Shown here: positions 1 through 6,148 of the stretch, in pieces
How the letters are laid out: each line of letters starts with the position of its first letter
Numbering within the stretch: position 1 is the first letter of the stretch
Assembly: GCA_030067055.1 (NCBI GenBank)
Contig: JASJAL010000350.1
Coordinates: forward strand, 1 to 6,174
Direction: 5' to 3'
Source: Kiloniellales bacterium
GTDB lineage: Bacteria > Pseudomonadota > Alphaproteobacteria > Kiloniellales > JAKSBE01
Length of the DNA: 6,174 bases
Notes under the pieces: model-generated
Database searches by the model: none
Told to the model about the DNA's origin: nothing
Seen by the model: the letters and a program-made list of their open reading frames with translations, nothing else
Position numbers and translations under genes: made by a program

Positions 1-524
1 GGCTCTTCACCCCGGCGGACCTGGCCGAGGTGCCCCTGGTCGGGCCGAGCCTGCAGACCGTGCGCGACGAACTCGGGCCGCTGGAGCCCGGCCGCCTGTC
101 CCACGAATGCGTCCGCCGGGTGATCAACGCCATGGTCAACGACCTGCTGGCCGAGACCCGCTCACGCCTGGCCGAGGCCGCGCCGCAAAGCGCCGAGGCG
201 ATCCGCGCGCTCGATCATCCCGTGGTTGCCTTCTCGGAAGCGATGCGGGAAAAGAATCGCGGCCTCAAGGCCTTCCTCTTCGAGCGCATGTACCGCCACT
301 ACCGCGTGAACCGGATGATCACCAAGGCCCGCCGAGTCGTGACCGAGCTCTTCGAGCTCTACCTGAGCGAGCCGCGCTGCCTGCCGAGCGAGTGGCGGGC
401 CGGCGCCGGCACCCCCGGCTCGGCCGAGACCGCGCGCCTGGTCGCCGACTACATCGCCGGCATGACTGACCGCTACGCGCTGGACGAGCACCGCCGCCTT
501 TTCGACGCCTACGCCCGAAGCTGA
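1..524 (+). CDS. dgt: dGTPase-family triphosphohydrolase, C-terminal part (5' end outside window)
   Basis: This is the 3' end of a gene entering from the left edge; 173 complete codons plus the stop are visible, read from base 3. The protein resembles the C-terminal helical half of the deoxyguanosinetriphosphate triphosphohydrolase-like (HD superfamily) proteins of Alphaproteobacteria. Recognisable pieces are SHECVRRVINAMVND (about 99-143), the ERMYRHYRVNRM block (about 282-320) and the closing DYIAGMTDRYA motif (447-479). The family hydrolyses dNTPs to deoxynucleosides and triphosphate in the cytoplasm, which affects dNTP pools. The metal-binding HD residues lie in the missing N-terminal part, so catalytic competence cannot be checked here. 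The GTG at position 30 is an internal valine codon, because coding clearly continues upstream of it (LFTPADLAE). The stop TGA (522-524) touches the argS ATG, implying co-transcription. Confidence in the family is high; exact substrate preference is unknown. Confidence 0.9.
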   Translation, partial: LFTPADLAEVPLVGPSLQTVRDELGPLEPGRLSHECVRRVINAMVNDLLAETRSRLAEAAPQSAEAIRALDHPVVAFSEAMREKNRGLKAFLFERMYRHYRVNRMITKARRVVTELFELYLSEPRCLPSEWRAGAGTPGSAETARLVADYIAGMTDRYALDEHRRLFDAYARS

Positions 525-2279
525 ATGAACCTCTTTCGCACCTTCAAGGACCTCATCGCCGCCGAGGTCGAGGCCCTCGCCGAAGCCGGCAAGCTGCCGG
601 CCGGGCTCGATACCGCAAGGGTCACGGTCGAGCCGCCGCGCGAGGAGAGCCACGGCGACCTGGCGACCAACGCGGCCATGGTGCTGGCCAAGCCGGCGGG
701 TATGAAGCCGCGCGACCTGGCCGCCCTGCTGGCGGAGCGGCTGGAAAGCCAGGAGGCGGTGCGCGCGGTCGAGGTCGCCGGGCCCGGCTTCATCAACCTG
801 CGACTGACCGAGGACTACCTGCGCGCCCGCCTGGTCGACGTGCTGAACGCCGGCACCGCCTACGGCGACGCCGAGCTCGGCCGGGGCGAAAAGGTCAACG
901 TCGAATACGTCTCGGCCAACCCGACCGGGCCGCTGCACATCGCCCACGCCCGCGGTGCGGTGATCGGCGACGCCCTGGCGGCCCTGCTGGAGAAGGTCGG
1001 CTACGAGGTCACCCGCGAGTACTACATCAACGACGCCGGCGCCCAGGTCGACGTCCTGGCGCGCTCGGCCCACCTGCGCTACCGCGAGGCCCTGGGCGAG
1101 GACATCGGCGAGATCCCCGAAGGCTACTATCCCGGCGAATACCTCAAGCCGGTCGGCCGGGACCTCGCCGAACGCGACGGCGAGAAGTGGCTCGGCGTCG
1201 AGGAAGCCGTCTGGCTGACGCCGGTGCGCGACTTCGCCACCGCCGCGATGCTGGACCTGATCCGCGCCGACCTGAGGGACCTCGGGGTCGAGCAGGGGGT
1301 CTTCACCTCGGAGCGGGGGCTGGTCGAGGCCGGGCGGGTCGAGGAGGCCTACGAGGCCCTCGACTCCCAGGGACTCATCTACGTCGGCACCCTCGAGCCG
1401 CCCAAGGGCAAGCCGGTCGAGGACTGGGAATCGGTGCCCCTGACCTTGTTCAAGGCCACGGAGTTCGGCGACGACATCGACCGGCCGATGAAGAAGTCCG
1501 ACGGCTCCTGGACCTACTTCGCCCCGGACATGGCTTACCACCTGGACAAGTTCCGTCGCGGCTTCACCGTCATGGTCGACGTCTTCGGCGCCGACCATGC
1601 CGGCCACGTCAAACGCCTCAAGGCGGGCGTGGCGGCGCTGACCCAGGGCCAGGCGAAGCTCGATATCCGCCTGTGCCAGCTGGTCACCCTGCTGCGCGGC
1701 GGAAAGCCGGTGCGGATGTCCAAGCGGGCCGGCAGCTTCGTGACCCTGAAGGAGGTCATCGACGAGGTCGGCAAGGGCGTCGTACGCTTCATCATGCTGA
1801 CCCGGCGCAACGACGCGCCGCTGGACTTCGACCTCGAGCAGGTCTTGGAGCAAAGCCGCGACAACCCGGTGTTCTACGTTCACTACGCCCACGCCCGATG
1901 TTGCTCGGTCTTGCGCAGCGCAAAGGCGGAGTTCCCCGACATCGATCTCGACCGGGATGCGCTGGCGGCCGGGCCCCTGCATCGCTTGACCGACTCGGGC
2001 GAGCTTGGTTTGATCAAGCAGCTGACCAGCTGGCCGAGAATCGTGGAAGGCGCAGCCGAATCCTTCGAGCCGCACCGGATCGCCTTTTATCTTTACGACT
2101 TGGCTGCCGCGTTCCACAGCCACTGGAACAGGGGCAATGACAATGCCCAGTTGCGCTTCCTGCTCGCGACCGACCGCGAGCTGACGGCCGCCCGTCTGGC
2201 GCTGGTCCAGGCCGTCGCCTTGGTGATCGCATCGGGGCTGCAGATCATGGGCGTTGAGCCGGTTGAGGAGTTACGCTGA
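525..2279 (+). CDS. argS: Arginyl-tRNA synthetase (arginine--tRNA ligase)
   Basis: A 584-residue class I aminoacyl-tRNA synthetase that charges tRNA-Arg with arginine using ATP in the cytoplasm; the length is normal for the family. Residues 1 to about 90 form the N-terminal domain that recognises the tRNA D-loop. The catalytic Rossmann fold follows, with [14 protein letters not shown] at 130-143. The HIGH signature here is HIAH (138-141), with alanine in place of glycine. [13 protein letters not shown] (331-343) and [12 protein letters not shown] (353-364) are typical of the family, and the second signature is RMSKR (397-401). From about residue 449 ([10 protein letters not shown]) to the end lies the DALR anticodon-binding helical domain. 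The ATG follows the dgt stop with no gap and has no clear Shine-Dalgarno sequence, so translation probably depends on coupling. MNLFRTFKD is a usual start for alphaproteobacterial ArgS. Codon usage becomes less GC-biased from about 1845 to the end. Confidence 0.98.
   Translation: MNLFRTFKDLIAAEVEALAEAGKLPAGLDTARVTVEPPREESHGDLATNAAMVLAKPAGMKPRDLAALLAERLESQEAVRAVEVAGPGFINLRLTEDYLRARLVDVLNAGTAYGDAELGRGEKVNVEYVSANPTGPLHIAHARGAVIGDALAALLEKVGYEVTREYYINDAGAQVDVLARSAHLRYREALGEDIGEIPEGYYPGEYLKPVGRDLAERDGEKWLGVEEAVWLTPVRDFATAAMLDLIRADLRDLGVEQGVFTSERGLVEAGRVEEAYEALDSQGLIYVGTLEPPKGKPVEDWESVPLTLFKATEFGDDIDRPMKKSDGSWTYFAPDMAYHLDKFRRGFTVMVDVFGADHAGHVKRLKAGVAALTQGQAKLDIRLCQLVTLLRGGKPVRMSKRAGSFVTLKEVIDEVGKGVVRFIMLTRRNDAPLDFDLEQVLEQSRDNPVFYVHYAHARCCSVLRSAKAEFPDIDLDRDALAAGPLHRLTDSGELGLIKQLTSWPRIVEGAAESFEPHRIAFYLYDLAAAFHSHWNRGNDNAQLRFLLATDRELTAARLALVQAVALVIASGLQIMGVEPVEELR
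2265..2270 (+). promoter_or_regulatory. Shine-Dalgarno sequence of the SPOR-domain gene
   Basis: GAGGAG lies inside the last codons of argS, 8 bases before the ATG at 2279. It is a good match to the anti-Shine-Dalgarno sequence. Together with the TGATG stop/start overlap it fixes the start of the downstream gene and suggests it can be initiated strongly in its own right. Confidence 0.75.
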
Positions 2280-3409
2280 TGCCATCGGAATCGATCCCTG
2301 AGGACGAACGCCTGGCCCTGGCGCGCGCGCTGCGCCACGTCAGCGAGGAGGATACGCCGGAGCGGACTCCGGAGAACCAGGAGGAGATCGCACGGCTCTT
2401 CGGCGACGAGGCCGAGGCCACCCAGGAAGAAGCGGTCAAGGAAGAGGGCGAGGGCAAGCCGAAGTTCCGCCTGCTGCACGTTCTGATCGGCCTGCTGGTC
2501 CTGGCCTGCCTGGCCCTGGTCGTGCCCCTGGCGATGGATTTCCTGGGCGGCGACGACAGCGGCGAGGTACCGGTGATCCAGGCGGAGCAGCAACCGGACA
2601 AGGTCCGGCCGGACGAGCCCGGTGGCCTGCAGGTGCCCCACCAGGACCTGCAGGTGCTGAACCAGGGCGCCGAGGAAGGTGCGGCCGAGCCGGTCGAACG
2701 ACTGCTGCCGCCGCCGGAAACGCCGGAGCCCCTGGCACCGACCTCCGAGGACGTCCTCAGCCCGGGAACCGCGCCCGGCGCGTTGACCGAAGTGGCGCCG
2801 ACCGAGGCTCCGGCTTCCCCGGCGGCCGAGGATACGACGGCTTCGAGCGTGGCCCCGACCACCGGCGACCTTCCGGCTGCCGAGCCCGCAGCGCCCGCGG
2901 AGGTTGCCGAGGTGCCCGCGGCGCCGACGGCAGAGAGCACCGCCGGGTCCGGCGCGAGCCAGGCGCCGGAGGTAGCAACGCCGGCCCCTGCGGCCCCGGC
3001 GTCAGAGACCCCGACACCAGCGGCTCCGGCACCGGTCGAAGCCGCCACGCCCGAGCCGAAGGCCGTCGAGCCGGCGGCGCCGGCCGAGCCCGCGAAGCCG
3101 GCCGAGGCTCAGCAGGCCGCCCTGCCGCCCAAGGCCGAGCCGGCCCCGGCTGCCGCGGGCGGCGGGATCTACATCCAGCTCGGCTCGCTGACCAACAGGG
3201 ACGGCGTGCCCAAGGAATGGGCGCGGCTGCAGAAGGTCTTTCCGGACTTCCTGGGCGATATGGAGCTGGCGATCCAGACCGTGACCCTGGAGGGCCGCGG
3301 CACTTTCCACCGGATCCAGGCCGGCCCGCTGCCGAACCGCGGCACGGCCGAGGAGCTCTGCGCCTTCCTCAAGGACGCCAAGCAGGCCTGCATCGTCGTC
3401 AAGCGGTGA
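2279..3409 (+). CDS. SPOR-domain single-pass inner-membrane protein
   Basis: A 376-residue bitopic protein. Residues 1-62 are a charged, mostly acidic cytoplasmic segment ending in KPKFR. A hydrophobic segment at about 64-89 (LLHVLIGLLVLACLALVV) is the single transmembrane helix. Residues 90 to about 295 are a low-complexity Ala/Pro/Glu-rich periplasmic linker. Residues 297-375 are a SPOR domain starting with IYIQLGSL, followed by HRIQAGPL (344-351) and ending in CIVVKR. SPOR domains bind glycan strands stripped of stem peptides and so target septal peptidoglycan, as in FtsN, DedD and DamX. The same architecture suggests a cell-division or wall-remodelling role, but this is not FtsN by any motif I can point to. 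Two cysteines in the SPOR domain (361 and 371) could form a disulfide in the periplasm. The ATG overlaps the argS stop by one base (TGATG), and the nagZ gene follows, giving a cell-wall context. Confidence 0.9.
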   Translation: MPSESIPEDERLALARALRHVSEEDTPERTPENQEEIARLFGDEAEATQEEAVKEEGEGKPKFRLLHVLIGLLVLACLALVVPLAMDFLGGDDSGEVPVIQAEQQPDKVRPDEPGGLQVPHQDLQVLNQGAEEGAAEPVERLLPPPETPEPLAPTSEDVLSPGTAPGALTEVAPTEAPASPAAEDTTASSVAPTTGDLPAAEPAAPAEVAEVPAAPTAESTAGSGASQAPEVATPAPAAPASETPTPAAPAPVEAATPEPKAVEPAAPAEPAKPAEAQQAALPPKAEPAPAAAGGGIYIQLGSLTNRDGVPKEWARLQKVFPDFLGDMELAIQTVTLEGRGTFHRIQAGPLPNRGTAEELCAFLKDAKQACIVVKR

Positions 3410-3410
3410 G

Positions 3411-3429
3411 GCCGGGGGCAGGCCCCGGC
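3411..3429 (+). other. Small GC hairpin between the SPOR gene and nagZ
   Basis: GCCGGGG (3411-3417) and CCCCGGC (3423-3429) form a perfect 7-bp all-G/C stem around a 5-base loop, starting 2 bases after the SPOR gene stop codon. No T-run follows, so it does not look like a complete intrinsic terminator. It could be an mRNA-stabilising or partial-termination element within the operon, or chance in GC-rich DNA. Confidence 0.45.
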
Positions 3430-3446
3430 GGCCGTTCGGGAAATCT

Positions 3447-3450
3447 GGAG
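3447..3450 (+). promoter_or_regulatory. Shine-Dalgarno sequence of nagZ
   Basis: GGAG lies 11 bases before the nagZ ATG at 3462. The match is short and the spacing slightly long, so initiation strength is probably moderate. It supports the ATG at 3462 as the start. Confidence 0.55.
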
Positions 3451-3461
3451 TTGCCAAGTCC

Positions 3462-4475
3462 ATGACCGCTCAGGCCGTGATCTACGGCTGCGAGGGGCCG
3501 ACGCTCAGCGAATGGGAGCGGGGGTTCTTCGCCGAGGCCGATCCGCTCGGATTTATCCTCTTTGCCCGCAACTGCGTGGACCAGGAGCAGCTGCGCGCGC
3601 TGGTCTCGGCGCTGCGGGCGACCGTGGAACGCGACGATGTCCCGGTGCTGATCGACCAGGAGGGCGGCCGGGTAACGCGGCTCAAGCCGCCGGCCTGGCG
3701 CGCCGCCCCGGCGGCGGGGGTCTTCGACGAGCTGGCCCGGCGCGACCTGGCAAGCGGCTGTGAGGCCGCCGAAGTCAACGCCCGGCTGCTCGCCATCGAG
3801 CTGCGGGCACTGGGCATCGACGTCGACTGCCTGCCGCTGCTGGACCTGCGGCTGCCCGAGGGCCACGGGATCATCGGCGACCGCGCCCTGGGCAGCGAAC
3901 CGGAGCAGGTCATCGCCCTGGGCCGGGCCGTCATGAAGGGTCTCGCGGCCGCCGGCGTGATCCCGGTGATCAAGCACATGCCCGGCCATGGCCGGGCCCG
4001 GGTCGATACCCACGAGGCGTTGCCACAGGTGGACGCGCCGCTGGAGATTCTGCGGGACAGCGATTTCCGGCCCTTCCAGGCCCTGGCCGAGGCGCCCTGG
4101 GGGATGACCGCGCACATCGTCTTCACGGCCATCGACCCGGCGGGCCCGGCGACCACCTCGCCGAAGGTGATTTCCGAGATCATCCGCGGCGAGATCGGCT
4201 TCGACGGCCTGCTGCTGACCGACGACCTCTCCATGAAGGCATTGAGCGGCGGCCTCGGCGAGCGAGCCGCCGCCGCGCTGGCGGCCGGCTGCGACGTGGC
4301 GCTGCATTGCAACGGCGAGCGGGCGGAGATGGAGGCGGTCGCAGCGGCCGTCTCGCCGCTGACCCCGGCGGCGGAAGCCCGGCTGGCCCGCAGCCGGGCA
4401 GGCCTGGGATCGGCACCCCCGGTCGCCGAGTTCGCCGCGCTGTCCCAGCGCTTGGAGGGCTTGCTTGCCGGTTGA
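3462..4475 (+). CDS. nagZ: Beta-N-acetylhexosaminidase (beta-N-acetylglucosaminidase) NagZ
   Basis: A 337-residue glycoside hydrolase family 3 enzyme, close to the usual single-domain length of Gram-negative NagZ. It removes the non-reducing GlcNAc from GlcNAc-1,6-anhydroMurNAc peptides during cytoplasmic peptidoglycan recycling; no signal peptide is visible, in agreement with this. Seen motifs are IDQEGGRVTRL (64-74), the catalytic loop KHMPGHGRARVDTH (161-174) and LLTDDLSMKAL (241-251). By family comparison the Asp-His dyad of the loop is D172/H174, with H174 as general acid/base, and the nucleophile should be D244. All key residues are present, so the enzyme should be active. In bacteria with AmpR-type regulators NagZ products induce beta-lactamase; nothing in this window shows whether that applies here. 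It follows the SPOR gene after 52 bases and precedes scpA. An 18-base palindrome (3980-3997) overlaps the catalytic-loop codons. Confidence 0.96.
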   Translation: MTAQAVIYGCEGPTLSEWERGFFAEADPLGFILFARNCVDQEQLRALVSALRATVERDDVPVLIDQEGGRVTRLKPPAWRAAPAAGVFDELARRDLASGCEAAEVNARLLAIELRALGIDVDCLPLLDLRLPEGHGIIGDRALGSEPEQVIALGRAVMKGLAAAGVIPVIKHMPGHGRARVDTHEALPQVDAPLEILRDSDFRPFQALAEAPWGMTAHIVFTAIDPAGPATTSPKVISEIIRGEIGFDGLLLTDDLSMKALSGGLGERAAAALAAGCDVALHCNGERAEMEAVAAAVSPLTPAAEARLARSRAGLGSAPPVAEFAALSQRLEGLLAG

Positions 4476-4518
4476 AGCCGGTCCCGACGGCCGCCAGAGA
4501 CCGCCGGGCCGAGAGATG

Positions 4519-4545
4519 GTGACAGCGGCCCAGCTTCTGTATCAT
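4519..4545 (+). promoter_or_regulatory. Possible promoter upstream of scpA
   Basis: GTGACA (4519-4524) resembles a -35 box and TATCAT (4540-4545) resembles a -10 box, in the most AT-containing part of the nagZ-scpA gap. The 15-base spacer is shorter than the 17 that is optimal, so this is a weak candidate. If used, the transcript would begin near 4552. That is downstream of the TTG codon at 4545 and would agree with the GTG at 4584 as the scpA start. Confidence 0.3.
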
Positions 4546-4569
4546 TGCCGGATTCGGCGGAGTCGCGGC

Positions 4570-4574
4570 AGGGA
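4570..4574 (+). promoter_or_regulatory. Shine-Dalgarno sequence of scpA
   Basis: AGGGA ends 9 bases before the GTG codon at 4584. The alternative in-frame start, TTG at 4545, has no comparable purine-rich sequence before it, so this site decides the start of scpA in favour of 4584. Confidence 0.6.
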
Positions 4575-4583
4575 AAGAGCGAC

Positions 4584-5369
4584 GTGACCTCAGCAGAGAT
4601 TCTCGAGTTCGAAGCGCCCGATCGCGAACGGTCGCGCGACTTCGTCCTGGACCTGGACGGCTACGGCGGCCCGATCGACGTGCTGCTCGACCTGGCCCGG
4701 GACCAGAAGGTCGACCTGACCAGCATCTCGATCCTGCAGCTGGCCGAGCAATACCTGGAGTTCGTGCGCCGGGCCCGCCAGCTGCGCCTGGAGCTCGCCG
4801 CCGACTACCTGGTCATGGCGGCCTGGCTGGCCTACCTGAAATCCAAGCTGCTGCTGCCCAGCGAGCCGGACGGGGAGGAGCCCAGCGGCCCGCAGATGGC
4901 GGCCGCCCTGCGCTTCCAGCTGCAGCGCCTCGAATCCATGCGGAACTCGGGTGAGCGCCTGCTGGCCCGGGCCCAGCTCGGCCGCGACTTCTTTGCCCGC
5001 GGCGCGCCGGAGCCGCTGCGCACCGACCGGACCACCGTGTTCAACGCGACGCTCTACGACCTGCTGAAGGCCTACGGCGGCCAGAGATCGCGGGGCGGCA
5101 AGGTGACCAATCTGCGAATCCAGGCGACCGAGCTCTATTCCGTCGACGAGGCGATGGAGCGGCTGACCGCGCTCTTCGGTAACGTGCCGGAGTGGCGCAC
5201 CCTGCACAGCTTCCTGCCGCCGGACCTGTCCGGGGCGCTGCTGACCCGCTCGGCCATCGCCGCGACCTTCGCGGCCAGCCTGGAGCTCTGCCGGACCGGC
5301 CGCCTGGAGATCCGCCAGGACGGGACCTTCGGGCCAATCCTACTGCGTCACAAGGAGGAGCAGCCTTGA
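4584..5369 (+). CDS. scpA: Segregation and condensation protein A (kleisin ScpA)
   Basis: ScpA is the kleisin that bridges the SMC dimer and recruits ScpB, forming the condensin-like complex that organises and segregates the chromosome. From GTG 4584 the protein has 261 residues, a normal length. The N-terminal domain carries the family signature in the form LDGYGGPIDVLLDLARDQ (24-41), then ISILQLAEQYLEF (48-60) and LAADYLVMAAWLAYLKSKLLL (71-91 region), which build the helical bundle that binds the SMC neck. The middle part (about 95-175) includes the ScpB-binding region. The C-terminal winged helix (about 178-255) binds the SMC head. The open frame extends to TTG 4545, adding 13 residues, but GTG 4584 has a Shine-Dalgarno sequence and the added residues are not family-like. 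No smc gene is in the window. The end overlaps the scpB start by 4 bases, so the partners are translationally coupled. Confidence 0.95.
   Translation: MTSAEILEFEAPDRERSRDFVLDLDGYGGPIDVLLDLARDQKVDLTSISILQLAEQYLEFVRRARQLRLELAADYLVMAAWLAYLKSKLLLPSEPDGEEPSGPQMAAALRFQLQRLESMRNSGERLLARAQLGRDFFARGAPEPLRTDRTTVFNATLYDLLKAYGGQRSRGGKVTNLRIQATELYSVDEAMERLTALFGNVPEWRTLHSFLPPDLSGALLTRSAIAATFAASLELCRTGRLEIRQDGTFGPILLRHKEEQP
5352..5358 (+). promoter_or_regulatory. Strong Shine-Dalgarno sequence of scpB
   Basis: AAGGAGG is a near-perfect anti-Shine-Dalgarno match located inside the last codons of scpA, 7 bases before the TTG at 5366. It decides the scpB start: an ATG upstream in the same frame (5192) lies deep inside scpA and would add residues unlike ScpB. 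The strong site may compensate for the weak TTG start codon. Confidence 0.85.
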
Positions 5370-6148
5370 CCGAAGGCGCCGATCACCTGCGGCTGCTGGA
5401 GGCGATCCTCTTCGCCTCGGCGACCCCGGTCAGCGAGGCCGAACTGGCCCGCTTCCTGCCGGAGGGGGCCGACGTCTCGGCCGTCGTCGAGGAGCTGGCC
5501 GAGCACTACCGGCATCGCGGCGTCAACCTGGTGCAGGTCGGCAAGGCTTGGGCTTTCCGCTCGGCGCCCGACCTGGCGCCGCTGATGCGCCGCGAGCAGG
5601 AGGTGCAGCGCAAGCTGTCCCGGGCCGCCATAGAGACCCTCGCCGTGGTTGCCTACCACCAGCCGTTGACCCGGGCCGAGATCGAGGAGATCCGCGGGGT
5701 CAGCCTGTCCAAGGGGACCCTTGACGTGCTCCTGGAAGCCGGCTGGATCCGGCCCAGGGGCCGGCGCCGGACCCCCGGGCGGCCGGTTACCTGGGGCACC
5801 AGCCAGGCCTTTCTCGACCATTTCGGCCTGGCCCAGCTGGACGATCTGCCGGGCCTCGATGAGCTGGCCGCCGCCGGCCTCCTGGACAAGCGGCCGGCGC
5901 TGACCGCCCTGTCCAGCCGCGGTAAGCTGACCGAGCTGGCGGACGCGCAGGACACCGGGCCACTGCCCGAGGACGAGGAAGACCCGGAGGACGAGGACTC
6001 CGACGCCCTCGAGGCCGGCTTCGGCGAAGACCTGGTCGAAGAGGCGCCGGAAGACGGAGAAGACGCGGCCGCGGCGCAGGAGGACACCGGGGAAGAGGCG
6101 GAGGACGACGCGCCTCAGGCCGGCCGGCTGCGCCAGGTCGAGGCCTGA
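5366..6148 (+). CDS. scpB: Segregation and condensation protein B (ScpB) with long acidic tail
   Basis: ScpB dimerises and binds the kleisin ScpA in the SMC complex that compacts and segregates the chromosome. From TTG 5366 it has 260 residues. The two winged-helix domains occupy about 1-160: LRLLEAILFASATPVSEAEL (8-27), then SRAAIETLAVVAYHQPLTRAEI (85-106), GVSLSKGTLDVLLEAGWI (111-128) and GRPVTWGTSQAFLDHFGL (138-155), all typical of the family. After about residue 188 comes a low-complexity tail: residues 188-253 contain no Lys, Arg or His, and 26 of residues 201-250 are Asp or Glu. Acidic C-terminal extensions occur in alphaproteobacterial ScpB, but the function of this one is unknown. The start codon overlaps the scpA stop (TTGA) and has an excellent Shine-Dalgarno sequence. 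In related genomes tatA often follows; here only 26 bases remain. Confidence 0.95.
   Translation: MTEGADHLRLLEAILFASATPVSEAELARFLPEGADVSAVVEELAEHYRHRGVNLVQVGKAWAFRSAPDLAPLMRREQEVQRKLSRAAIETLAVVAYHQPLTRAEIEEIRGVSLSKGTLDVLLEAGWIRPRGRRRTPGRPVTWGTSQAFLDHFGLAQLDDLPGLDELAAAGLLDKRPALTALSSRGKLTELADAQDTGPLPEDEEDPEDEDSDALEAGFGEDLVEEAPEDGEDAAAAQEDTGEEAEDDAPQAGRLRQVEA

Noticed and set aside
345..359. Direct repeat GAGCTC-TTC-GAGCTC in the dgt-like gene
   Set aside because: It simply encodes ELFEL with the preferred Glu and Leu codons; nothing else suggests a binding site.
162..2123. A 653-codon open frame on the minus strand opposite the dgt end and most of argS
   Set aside because: It is the mirror of a G/C-third-position coding frame, in which stop codons are rare on the opposite strand. 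The translation shows low-complexity V/G/D/Q-rich sequence without any recognisable domain, and argS on the + strand is unambiguous.
1187..2140. A 317-codon + strand frame inside argS
   Set aside because: It is the alternate frame of argS with an Arg/Gly/Pro-rich translation, as expected for shifted GC-rich codons. The argS frame carries all the conserved motifs.
2245..3048. A minus-strand Ser/Ala/Gly-rich open frame opposite the SPOR gene
   Set aside because: It is the complement of the Ala/Pro/Glu linker codons. The low complexity is inherited from the linker, and no ribosome site or domain supports it.
3399..4307. A 302-codon open frame on the minus strand opposite nagZ
   Set aside because: Same shadow effect. 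The sequence is rich in R, G, Q and A with no family motif, and it overlaps the catalytic region of nagZ completely.
4478..4511. Possible terminator hairpin just after nagZ
   Set aside because: Only 5-bp stems can be drawn (for example CGGTC with GACCG), with large loops and no T-run, which is expected by chance in DNA this GC-rich.
4545..4583. A longer ScpA starting at TTG 4545
   Set aside because: No ribosome site precedes it, the 13 extra residues are not family-like, and it overlaps the candidate -10 box. It cannot be fully excluded without protein data.
5192..5365. An N-terminal extension of ScpB from the ATG at 5192
   Set aside because: It lies wholly inside scpA in another frame, its translation is Pro/Arg/Ala-rich and unlike ScpB, and a strong Shine-Dalgarno sequence points to TTG 5366.
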